From Desulfamplus sp. (GTDB lineage: Bacteria; Desulfobacterota; Desulfobacteria; Desulfobacterales; Desulfobacteraceae), in NCBI GenBank assembly GCA_015232465.1, contig JADFZO010000036.1, forward strand, positions 1 through 32,078: a stretch of 32,078 bases of DNA. The letters are read 5' to 3'. Below the pieces are notes generated by a model that was given only the letters and a program-made list of their open reading frames with translations, was not told the origin of the DNA and ran no database searches. Made by a program: the position numbers and the translations under genes. Numbering within the stretch: the stretch's first letter is position 1; every line of letters starts with the position of its first letter. Positions 25,605 to 32,078 of the stretch are shown piece by piece.

Positions 25605-27257
25605 TCAAATGAGCATAGACTTAAAAACGCCTATAAGCCCTTTAGTAGAGCCATCATGGCTGGTTATCTGCTCACTATTTTCAAGCTCTGGAAGGATATT
25701 ATTTGCAAGCTCTTTTCCAAGTTCAACACCCCACTGATCAAAACTAAAAATATTCCAAATAACTCCTTGAACAAAAATTTTATGCTCATACATGGCAATC
25801 AGACTGCCAAGTGTTCTTGGGGTCAGCTTTTTAAACAAAATTGAGTTTGTGGGTCTATTGCCTTCAAAAACGCGATGTGGGGCAACTTTTTTTATCTCTT
25901 CATCGCTTTTTCCTTTTGCCTGCATCTCTTTTATAACCTGATCAAGAGTTTTACCGTTCATAAGAGCTTTTGTTTGAGCAAAAAAGTTTGATAGCAAGAT
26001 ATTGTGGTGGTTGCCCACAGGGTTGTGGCTGATGGCTGGAGCAAGAAAATCTGCTGGCACTATTTGGCTTCCTTGATGGATAAGCTGATAAAATGCGTGC
26101 TGTCCGTTTGTTCCTGGCTCGCCCCAAATAATTGGACCTGTTGCGTAATCTATCTTATTGCCCTCTCTATCAACTGTTTTGCCGTTACTCTCCATATTTG
26201 CTTGCTGAAAATAGGCTGGGAATCTGTGCATATACTGATCATAGGGCAAAATCGCCTCACTTTTTGCGTCCCAAAAATTGGTGTACCAAATTCCAATTAA
26301 CCCAAGTATTACTGGGATATTTTTATCAAATGGGGCACTCATAAAATGGTTATCCATCTCATCTGCCCCTTTAAGTAGCTCCTTAAAATTATCAAAGCCA
26401 ACTGCACAGGCAATTGAAAGCCCAATTGCAGACCATAGAGAGTAGCGACCACCTACCCAATCCCAAAACTCAAAAATATTTTCAGGTGCAATCCCAAATT
26501 TTTGGACAGCATCTTTATTTGTTGAGATAGCCGCAAAATGGTATTTTATCGCATTTTCATCTTTAGCATGAGAGAGAAACCAACCCCTTGCGGTTTGGGC
26601 ATTGGTCATTGTCTCAAGCGTGGTAAAGGTTTTTGATGCTATTAAAAAAAGTGTTGTCTCAGGCTCAACTTTTCGTAGCGTCTCCATAATGTGCGTGCCA
26701 TCTATATTTGAGACAAAATAACAATCTATATCTTTGTGGCAGTATGGTTTTAGGCACTCTGTAACCATAACTGGTCCTAAATCAGACCCGCCAATCCCAA
26801 TATTTACAATGCTTTTAATCGGTTTTCCTGTGTAGCCCTTCCATCTGCCAGTTCTAACTTTATCTGAAAAAATCTCCATCTGATTAAGAACCCTGTTTAC
26901 ATCAGCCATAACATCTTTTCCATCAACCACAATTGGGCTGTTTGAGATGTTTCTTAATGCAATGTGCAGAACAGACCTATTTTCTGTGCCATTTATTTTA
27001 TCTCCTGCAAACATCTTATTGATAGCATCGCTAAGGTCAGTTTCAACTGCTAATTGTCTTAAAAGTGTAAGGGTCTTATCTGTGATAATGTTTTTTGAAA
27101 AATCGACTAAAATATCTCTCCATTTTATTGAAAAATTTTCAAAACGGTTTGGCTCTTTTGCAAAAAGCTCTTTTATCTTAACTTTTTTCATAATCTGATA
27201 ATGTTCTGTTAGTTCTTTCCAACTTTCTGTTTTTATTGGATTAATGGCTTTGAGCAT
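25605..27257 (-). CDS. pgi: Glucose-6-phosphate isomerase
   Basis: This enzyme interconverts glucose 6-phosphate and fructose 6-phosphate in glycolysis and gluconeogenesis. The PGI signatures are both seen: [18 protein letters not shown] in the middle and [14 protein letters not shown] near the C-terminus. Active-site context is intact ([39 protein letters not shown], the last with the catalytic His region). Length is 550 aa, as in the E. coli-type enzyme. A GAGGTG site lies about 11 nt before ATG 27257. It follows rnd by 85 bp on the same strand. Confidence 0.97.
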   Translation of the reverse strand: MLKAINPIKTESWKELTEHYQIMKKVKIKELFAKEPNRFENFSIKWRDILVDFSKNIITDKTLTLLRQLAVETDLSDAINKMFAGDKINGTENRSVLHIALRNISNSPIVVDGKDVMADVNRVLNQMEIFSDKVRTGRWKGYTGKPIKSIVNIGIGGSDLGPVMVTECLKPYCHKDIDCYFVSNIDGTHIMETLRKVEPETTLFLIASKTFTTLETMTNAQTARGWFLSHAKDENAIKYHFAAISTNKDAVQKFGIAPENIFEFWDWVGGRYSLWSAIGLSIACAVGFDNFKELLKGADEMDNHFMSAPFDKNIPVILGLIGIWYTNFWDAKSEAILPYDQYMHRFPAYFQQANMESNGKTVDREGNKIDYATGPIIWGEPGTNGQHAFYQLIHQGSQIVPADFLAPAISHNPVGNHHNILLSNFFAQTKALMNGKTLDQVIKEMQAKGKSDEEIKKVAPHRVFEGNRPTNSILFKKLTPRTLGSLIAMYEHKIFVQGVIWNIFSFDQWGVELGKELANNILPELENSEQITSHDGSTKGLIGVFKSMLI

Positions 27258-27342
27258 AATAATCTTTCACCTCTTTTTTTAATATTTGAATGAAAAATTT
27301 AATAGAATTTTTGCACGATTTGTCTATCACCATTTCACCCCA

Positions 27343-28482
27343 TCACTTAAATAGCTTTATGACCTCTTTGCCTAACAGCCCAACCTGCCAATCTCTTGTA
27401 CCCTCTATTTTTAAAAGCTCCTCTTCAGAGAGCGGTTTTGAAAGTGCAATGGCTGCAATTGTAGCATTATTAATTAAAAAACCTGGCTCAATTCCAGTCT
27501 TTTCACTTATAGATTGCCTTAAATCTTTTAAAGATTTGACCTTTTCTGGCTCTGCTAAATTTGCATCTAAAAATCTCTTTTTAGGTGAGTTTGGCACCTT
27601 AACCCCCTTAGAAAATGATCGGCTCTCTTGAAGCCCTTTTATAATAGCTTCAAGGCATCGCTCTCCATACATAGCTATCTGCTTTGGGCTTAGAGCATTT
27701 GATTGCTTTAGCTCATTCATGCTTTGAGGCTTTCTAAGTGTAAGTGTTGCGATGGATTCTGCACTGATGATCTTAAATAGAGGTAGATTTTTATGCTCTG
27801 CAATTGAGGCTCTCATCTGAAGAAGAGACTCTAAAATGGCAAGGCTCTCTTTGCCCATTTTGCCAGTACCTTTAAACTTCATAAAGAGCGGGGTATCTTC
27901 ATGCCCATCATAACGAACTGCTGTTTGAAGCTCAAACTCCTCCATTGCCCATGAAAGTCTGCCTGATTCAATCAGCTTTTTTTTCAAAATTTCAGCAAGC
28001 TCTATAAGGTAGGCAACATCGGTAATGCTGTATTCAATCATCTGTTTTGAGAGTGGACGCAAAGACCAATCTCTCTTTTGAAAACTTTTGTCTATATTTA
28101 GGTTAAAATGTTTTTTAAGAAGTGCAGCAAGGTTTCTTTTTTGAATGCCGAGAAATCGACAGGCAATTTCAGTATCAAAGAGATTGGAAATTTTTATATC
28201 AAAATCTCTATCAAGGCTTCTTATGTCAAAGTCAGCTCCGTGAAATATTTTGGTTATAGTTGAGGTTTCGCAAATAGGTTTTAAAGGGGAGAAATCGGTT
28301 ATAGTTAAAGGATCAATCAGATAATTTCTTTTAGAATTAGCCATTTGAATCAGGCAGACCCGCTCTTTAAAGTGGTGCATGGAGTCAGCTTCAATGTCCA
28401 TTGCAATTTTCGTTTGACTTGTAAGCTCTTGGCAAACTTCTTTTAACTCTTGGTTGGAGCTTATCAGGGTATATTCAATCAT
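27343..28482 (-). CDS. rnd: Ribonuclease D
   Basis: This 379-aa 3'-5' exoribonuclease trims tRNA and other stable RNA 3' ends. It has the DEDDy catalytic set: D29 and E31 in AMDIEADS, D86 in HGADFDIRSL, and Y151/D155 in EYSITDVAYL. A helicase-and-RNase-D C-terminal (HRDC) domain follows (RASIAEHKNLPLFKII, about residues 228-300), plus a second HRDC-like region at the end. The ATG at 28482 has only a weak upstream AAG. It is divergent from thrS with 142 bp between starts, so the intervening region must hold both promoters. Confidence 0.93.
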   Translation of the reverse strand: MIEYTLISSNQELKEVCQELTSQTKIAMDIEADSMHHFKERVCLIQMANSKRNYLIDPLTITDFSPLKPICETSTITKIFHGADFDIRSLDRDFDIKISNLFDTEIACRFLGIQKRNLAALLKKHFNLNIDKSFQKRDWSLRPLSKQMIEYSITDVAYLIELAEILKKKLIESGRLSWAMEEFELQTAVRYDGHEDTPLFMKFKGTGKMGKESLAILESLLQMRASIAEHKNLPLFKIISAESIATLTLRKPQSMNELKQSNALSPKQIAMYGERCLEAIIKGLQESRSFSKGVKVPNSPKKRFLDANLAEPEKVKSLKDLRQSISEKTGIEPGFLINNATIAAIALSKPLSEEELLKIEGTRDWQVGLLGKEVIKLFK

Positions 28483-28576
28483 TTTTTTTTCTTGACCGTT
28501 TCAGGCAGTTGCCTTAATCTTTCAGTTTCTATAATTTTTGTTTGGTTTGTATAACGACTTTTGTATAAAATTCTCA

Positions 28577-28592
28577 AGTGGTTCAAACCACT
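28577..28592. promoter_or_regulatory. 16-bp dyad in the rnd/thrS divergent region
   Basis: AGTGGTTCAAACCACT has perfect 7-bp arms around a CA centre. It sits between the divergent rnd and thrS starts, 33 bp before the thrS ATG. The size and symmetry suit a dimeric DNA-binding protein, and it is also short enough to be chance. No matching family is known to me. Confidence 0.3.
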
Positions 28593-28606
28593 AATAACTT
28601 AAAAAG

Positions 28607-28648
28607 AATAATGGATAATGAATAATGGACAATAAATCAATGGATAAT
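28607..28648 (+). repeat. Degenerate heptanucleotide repeat over the thrS start
   Basis: The sequence from AATAATGG through the first thrS codons is built of near-identical units (ATAATGG, ATAATGA, ATAATGG, ACAATAA, then ATCAATGG, ATAATAG). The repeat places in-frame ATGs at 28625 and 28640, so the thrS N-terminus reads MDNKSMDNR. No Shine-Dalgarno sequence lies before either. It resembles short tandem heptamer repeats known from several AT-rich genomes. Confidence 0.5.
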
Positions 28649-30565
28649 AGAGCATCGGTTAATATAACACTTCCAGATAATAGTATAAAGACTTTTGAAT
28701 CTTTCCCAACTGGAGTGGAGATTGCACGCTCTATCTCTGAAGGATTTGCTAAAAACTGTGTTGCAATGGAGATTGGGGAAAAACTTCTTGATTTGACCAA
28801 ACAGATAAAAGAGGACTCAGCAGTTAAGTTTATCACAACAAAAGATAAAGAGGCTCTTTCAATACTGCGTCATAGTGCAGCTCATGTTATGGCTGAAGCT
28901 GTGCAAAATCTCTATCCAGATGCAGCTCTTACAATTGGTCCTGTTGTTGAAGATGGATTTTATTACGATATTGACATGAAGCCCATCTCTGAAGAGGATT
29001 TTCCAGCAATTGAAGAGGAGATAAACAAGATTATTAAGGCAAAGCAAACCTTTGAACGCAAAGTTGTAACTAAAGATGAGGCTCTTAATATCTTTAAAGA
29101 TAATCCATACAAAAAAGAGCTTATAAATGAGCTTGTGGATCAGGAGATTTCACTTTACCAGCAGGGTGGATTTATAGATTTGTGTCGCGGTCCCCACATT
29201 CCTAATACTGGCATGATAAAGGGGATTAAACTTATGAAAACATCTGGAGCATACTGGAGGGCTGATCAGTCAAAAGCACAGCTTCAGAGGCTCTATGGCA
29301 CAGCATTTTTTGATAAAAAAGATTTAAGTGCATATTTGTATCTTATTGAAGAGGCAAAAAAGAGAGATCACAGAAAACTTGGCACAAAACTTGACCTTTA
29401 CAGCTTTCATCAAGAGGCTGCTGGTATGCCGTTTTTTCACGCAAAAGGTATGCAGATGTGGAATGTGCTGCTTGAATATTGGCGAGAGGAGCACAAAAAG
29501 GCAGGGTATGTTGAGACAAAGACTCCAGTTATGCTAAGTCGCCACCTTTGGGAGCAGAGCGGTCATTGGGAGAACTATCGAGAGAATATGTACACCTCAG
29601 TTGTTGATAATGAGGAGTATGCAATCAAACCAATGAACTGCCCTGGCGGAATGCTTTTATACAAAACAGGCTCATACTCATACCGTGATCTGCCTCTAAG
29701 GGCGGGAGAGATTGGGCTTGTGCATCGCCACGAGATGTCAGGAGCACTCTCAGGGCTTTTTAGGGTGCGTGCATTTCATCAAGATGATGCCCATATCTTT
29801 ATGACCCCAGATCAGATTGAGAGCGAAATACTTGGCGTGTTGCAGCTTGTAAATAGGATTTATAGCTGTTTTGGTTTAGGGTTTCATTTAGAGCTATCAA
29901 CCCGCCCTAAAAAATCTATCGGCTCTGATGCTCAATGGGAAGAGGCGACAAATGGGCTAAAAAATGCTCTAAACAAGTATGGTAAAGATTATGTTATTAA
30001 TGAGGGGGACGGAGCATTTTACGGACCTAAGATCGATATTCACATAAAAGATGCTTTAGGCAGAACGTGGCAGTGCGGAACTGTTCAGCTTGATATGGCT
30101 CTTCCTGAACGGTTTGATCTCTCATACAAAGGTGCTGACAACGAAAAGCATCGCCCAATTATGATTCACCGTGTAATCTATGGCTCAATTGAGCGATTTT
30201 TTGGAATTTTGGTTGAGCATTTTGCAGGCAGATTTCCATTGTGGCTAACCCCTGTTCAGGCTGTTATTTTGCCCATTAATGATGATCTTGCACCTTATGC
30301 CCATGATGTTAGTGCCAAACTTTCAGATTATGGGATAAGATGTGAGGTTGATACAAGGACAGAGAGCCTAAAAAAGAAGATACGCGATGCCCAAGTTAAT
30401 TACACACCTCTTATAATTACAATTGGCGATAAGGAGCGAGAATCAGCAACGCTTTCAGTCAGAACTCTTGATGGCAATGTTAAGATGGGGCTTACAATGG
30501 AGCAATTTATAGACCCTGTTGTAAAGCATATTAAAGGTAGGGGGCTTGAGGATATTGTGCTTTAG
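28625..30565 (+). CDS. thrS: Threonyl-tRNA synthetase
   Basis: A class II aminoacyl-tRNA synthetase that charges tRNA-Thr with threonine. It has the N-terminal TGS domain (VNITLPDNSIK, residues 12-70). The TGS-SAD editing domain follows (LRHSAAHVMAEAV, RGPHIPNTGMIKGIKLM). The catalytic core has the zinc-ligand Cys at about residue 339 (PMNCPGGM), the HEM motif in HRHEMSGALSGLFRVRAFHQDDAH, and the AMP-binding motif 3 (HRVIYGSIERFFGIL). A C-terminal anticodon domain is present. Length is 646 aa, normal for the family. The start could be 28625 or 28640, both within the repeat. Confidence 0.97.
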   Translation: MDNKSMDNRASVNITLPDNSIKTFESFPTGVEIARSISEGFAKNCVAMEIGEKLLDLTKQIKEDSAVKFITTKDKEALSILRHSAAHVMAEAVQNLYPDAALTIGPVVEDGFYYDIDMKPISEEDFPAIEEEINKIIKAKQTFERKVVTKDEALNIFKDNPYKKELINELVDQEISLYQQGGFIDLCRGPHIPNTGMIKGIKLMKTSGAYWRADQSKAQLQRLYGTAFFDKKDLSAYLYLIEEAKKRDHRKLGTKLDLYSFHQEAAGMPFFHAKGMQMWNVLLEYWREEHKKAGYVETKTPVMLSRHLWEQSGHWENYRENMYTSVVDNEEYAIKPMNCPGGMLLYKTGSYSYRDLPLRAGEIGLVHRHEMSGALSGLFRVRAFHQDDAHIFMTPDQIESEILGVLQLVNRIYSCFGLGFHLELSTRPKKSIGSDAQWEEATNGLKNALNKYGKDYVINEGDGAFYGPKIDIHIKDALGRTWQCGTVQLDMALPERFDLSYKGADNEKHRPIMIHRVIYGSIERFFGILVEHFAGRFPLWLTPVQAVILPINDDLAPYAHDVSAKLSDYGIRCEVDTRTESLKKKIRDAQVNYTPLIITIGDKERESATLSVRTLDGNVKMGLTMEQFIDPVVKHIKGRGLEDIVL

Positions 30566-30620
30566 TTTTTAAGATTGCATTGCATTTTTTATTAAGCCAC
30601 GCATAACGCAACCAATAAAA

Positions 30621-30657
30621 AAAGGGTTATAGTCTGATGACCATAACCCTTTGATTT
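30621..30657 (+). terminator. Hairpin terminator after thrS
   Basis: AAAGGGTTAT pairs with ATAACCCTTT. A further GTC/GAC pairing sits inside, past an A-C mismatch, around a TGAT loop. GATTTTAT follows. It is about 55 bp downstream of the thrS stop. The A-rich left flank means it could also work in the opposite direction. Confidence 0.75.
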
Positions 30658-30662
30658 TATTG

Positions 30663-30693
30663 TGGTACGCCTGGGCGATTCAAACGCACGACG
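30663..30693 (-). other. Degenerate tRNA 3'-end-like scar (candidate attachment-site remnant)
   Basis: On the minus strand this reads CGTCGTGCG, TTTGAAT, CGCCC, AGGCGTACCA: a T-arm-like hairpin, a half acceptor stem and a CCA end. The T-loop has T at the usually invariant C56, one T-stem pair is mismatched, and one base is missing before the acceptor segment. No 5' half of a tRNA follows. It is relatively GC-rich in AT-rich surroundings and lies between the thrS hairpin and the Rpn gene. Confidence 0.3.
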
Positions 30694-30806
30694 GGAAATT
30701 TCTAACTGCTGTGCCTGTATTAAAAAAATATTAATACATTGACAGCTTTTCTATTTTAGAAATAAAGTTGTCAGCAATATTTAGGCAGATACTTAATGGG
30801 GTAATT

Positions 30807-31679
30807 ATGAAAAATCGTCTTGTAAGATTTGATTGGGCAATGAAAAAGCTGTTAAGAAACAAAGCCAACTTTGAAATATTAGAAGGCTTTTTATCTGAGC
30901 TTATAAAGCAGGATGTAAAAATAGAAAAGATACTTGAGAGCCAAAACAATAAATCAGATTTTGACGATAAACAGAATCGTGTTGAGCTTTTAGCAGAGAC
31001 AGATATAAAAGAACTTATATTCATTAAATTGCAGACAGAGTATCAATATGACTATTTTTACCGTCTGGCTTATGAGGCTTCAAAGCTGACAACATACAAC
31101 ATTGTTTCAGGATTTAATTATGATAAGGTGAAAAAGGCAGTATCAATTAATATTGTCTATTTTGATCTTGGTCATGATGAAGATTATATTTACAAAGAGA
31201 CAACTGAATTTAAAGGGATTCATACTGTTGATCAAAAGAATAATATAAAAGACATTGAACAAGTGTCAGATATAGTTCCTGAATATTATATTCTTAAAGT
31301 GAATGAATTTGATAATATTGTTAAAAATACGCTTGATGAGTGGATATACTTTCTCAAAAATTCCGAAATAAAGAGTGAATTCAGTGCCAAAGGGTTAAAA
31401 AAAGCAGAAGAAGAGCTTAATGTTTTAAAGCTCTCTAAAGAAGATCTGGCAGCTTATGAGCGTTATATTGATGACTGGCGTGTTGGCGAAAGCTCTATAA
31501 AGACGGCATTTTTTGAGGGCAGAATTGATGCTGTATCTAAAGCTAAAGGTAAAAAAGAAATAAAGATTGCAATCGCCCTTGAAATGCTTAAAGATGGTGA
31601 ACCAGAAGATAAAATAAGGAAATATACAGGATTGACAGATAATGAGATTATAGAGCTGAAGAAAAATCATAATGAATGA
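30807..31679 (+). CDS. Rpn-family PD-(D/E)XK nuclease/transposase-like protein, active site altered
   Basis: At 290 aa it matches the Rpn (recombination-promoting nuclease) family, formerly called transposases. The N-terminus MKNRLVRFDWAMKKLLRNKA and the helix FEILEGFLSEL are diagnostic. The C-terminal half (YERYIDDWR, EGRIDAVSKAKGKKE, YTGLTDNEI) is also as expected. The nuclease core normally reads (I/V)IE(I/V)QN with the catalytic Glu. Here it reads FIKLQTE, with Lys at residue 74 (AAA at 31026-31028). This predicts loss of nuclease activity, though the gene is otherwise open. ATG 30807 is chosen because of the adjacent GGGG site and because the family begins there. The frame is open back to 30768. 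Confidence 0.85.
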   Translation: MKNRLVRFDWAMKKLLRNKANFEILEGFLSELIKQDVKIEKILESQNNKSDFDDKQNRVELLAETDIKELIFIKLQTEYQYDYFYRLAYEASKLTTYNIVSGFNYDKVKKAVSINIVYFDLGHDEDYIYKETTEFKGIHTVDQKNNIKDIEQVSDIVPEYYILKVNEFDNIVKNTLDEWIYFLKNSEIKSEFSAKGLKKAEEELNVLKLSKEDLAAYERYIDDWRVGESSIKTAFFEGRIDAVSKAKGKKEIKIAIALEMLKDGEPEDKIRKYTGLTDNEIIELKKNHNE

Positions 31680-31917
31680 AACTAAATCCACTCCAAAAAT
31701 TCAATATGTTAATGAATTTATTGACGTTCTTAAAACTATCTATGACTATTTCCCAGAACATAAAGGAAAAGAGCTTATTCCTATCTTTTCAGCTCTAAAT
31801 ATTCCAGAAGATGTTAAAAAATATCTGACAAAAAACAAGTGGTATTTAAAGATACTCAAAGAAAAAAGGATTGATATTGATACCCTTGCTCTCTCTTCTG
31901 AAGATAAAATAGAGTAA
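31672..31917 (+). CDS. Small hypothetical protein, coupled to the Rpn gene
   Basis: I do not recognise this 81-aa protein. It is mainly helical by composition, with a Lys-rich middle (KKYLTKNKWYLKILKEKRI) and an acidic end. It shares 8 nt (ATGAATGA) with the Rpn stop, so translation is probably coupled. It has no clear ribosome site of its own. The overlap and codon use suggest a real partner rather than a shadow ORF. Confidence 0.55.
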   Translation: MNETKSTPKIQYVNEFIDVLKTIYDYFPEHKGKELIPIFSALNIPEDVKKYLTKNKWYLKILKEKRIDIDTLALSSEDKIE

Positions 31918-31947
31918 AAAGGGTTTTCTCAAATTGCGGAGGTTATG

Positions 31948-32078
31948 ATGTTGTCAAATGAAAATAATACAAATGAACAGAAAATAGTTGATGAAATTAG
32001 AGGGCTTGATCAGAATGGTATGGTGAAAATTCTCAGAATGATCCACTTTATGAAAAGAGAATTTTTGACTACAGAAAA
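31948..32078 (+). CDS. Start of an unrecognised ORF, runs off the window
   Basis: ATG 31948 (or 31945) follows a strong CGGAGG with 5 nt spacing. The frame stays open to the end of the window: MLSNENNTNEQKIVDE, then IRGLDQNGMVKILRMIHF. It is 31 bp after the 81-aa gene and probably in the same operon. No domain is identifiable from 43 residues. Confidence 0.55.
   Translation, partial: MLSNENNTNEQKIVDEIRGLDQNGMVKILRMIHFMKREFLTTE

Noticed and set aside
30768-30806. Upstream extension of the Rpn reading frame
   Set aside because: The family begins at MKNRLVRFDW and the GGGG site precedes ATG 30807.

Overview
This is an AT-rich bacterial chromosome segment, densely packed and almost entirely housekeeping in content. 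Two features point to an AT-rich member of the Desulfobacterota (former Deltaproteobacteria). One is a crotonase, phenylacetate-CoA-ligase-type enzyme and tandem-ACT protein in a row. The other is the number of PAS/HisKA/REC signalling proteins and an Rpn-type PD-(D/E)XK protein. This is inference from gene content; no rRNA or other phylogenetic marker was used.

Layout. (1) 87-1322 (+) encodes the radical-SAM protein HemW. (2) 10903 down to 1338 (-) is one tightly spaced run of eight genes: acyl-CoA synthetase-like protein, uvrC, a DUF2281 antitoxin-like protein, a Cof-type HAD phosphatase, a PAS histidine kinase, a double-ACT protein, a UPF0210 protein and an MFS exporter. Gaps are -20 to about +45 bp, so it could be one transcript. 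(3) A tRNA-Gly(GCC) with its own sigma70-like promoter lies at 11107-11181 (-). (4) 11347-20407 (+) runs: divergent dapB-like reductase, M23 peptidase (possibly frameshifted at its 5' end), LapA-like membrane protein, mutS, AMIN-domain amidase, crotonase, phenylacetate-CoA ligase and tandem-ACT protein. It ends at a strong hairpin terminator. (5) 28482 down to 20467 (-) carries rnd, pgi, a response regulator with an excisionase-type HTH, a BarA-like hybrid kinase with Hpt, and a membrane-anchored PIG-L/LmbE deacetylase overlapping the kinase. (6) 28625-32078 (+) carries thrS, then a hairpin and a degenerate tRNA-3'-end-like scar. An accessory block follows: an Rpn protein with an apparently mutated active site, an 81-aa unknown protein, and a third ORF that leaves the window.

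How the genes work together. uvrC and mutS cover excision and mismatch repair. The crotonase/ligase/ACT trio looks like an acyl-CoA (aromatic or carboxylic acid) activation unit. The response regulator, hybrid kinase and PIG-L enzyme form a plausible phosphorelay next to an envelope carbohydrate-modifying enzyme. I saw no CRISPR array, prophage or canonical IS element. The most unusual items are the acyl-CoA-synthetase-like protein with altered A3 and A10 motifs, the DapB-like protein lacking the catalytic His pair, the kinase/PIG-L/HTH-REC cluster, and the tRNA-scar/Rpn junction.
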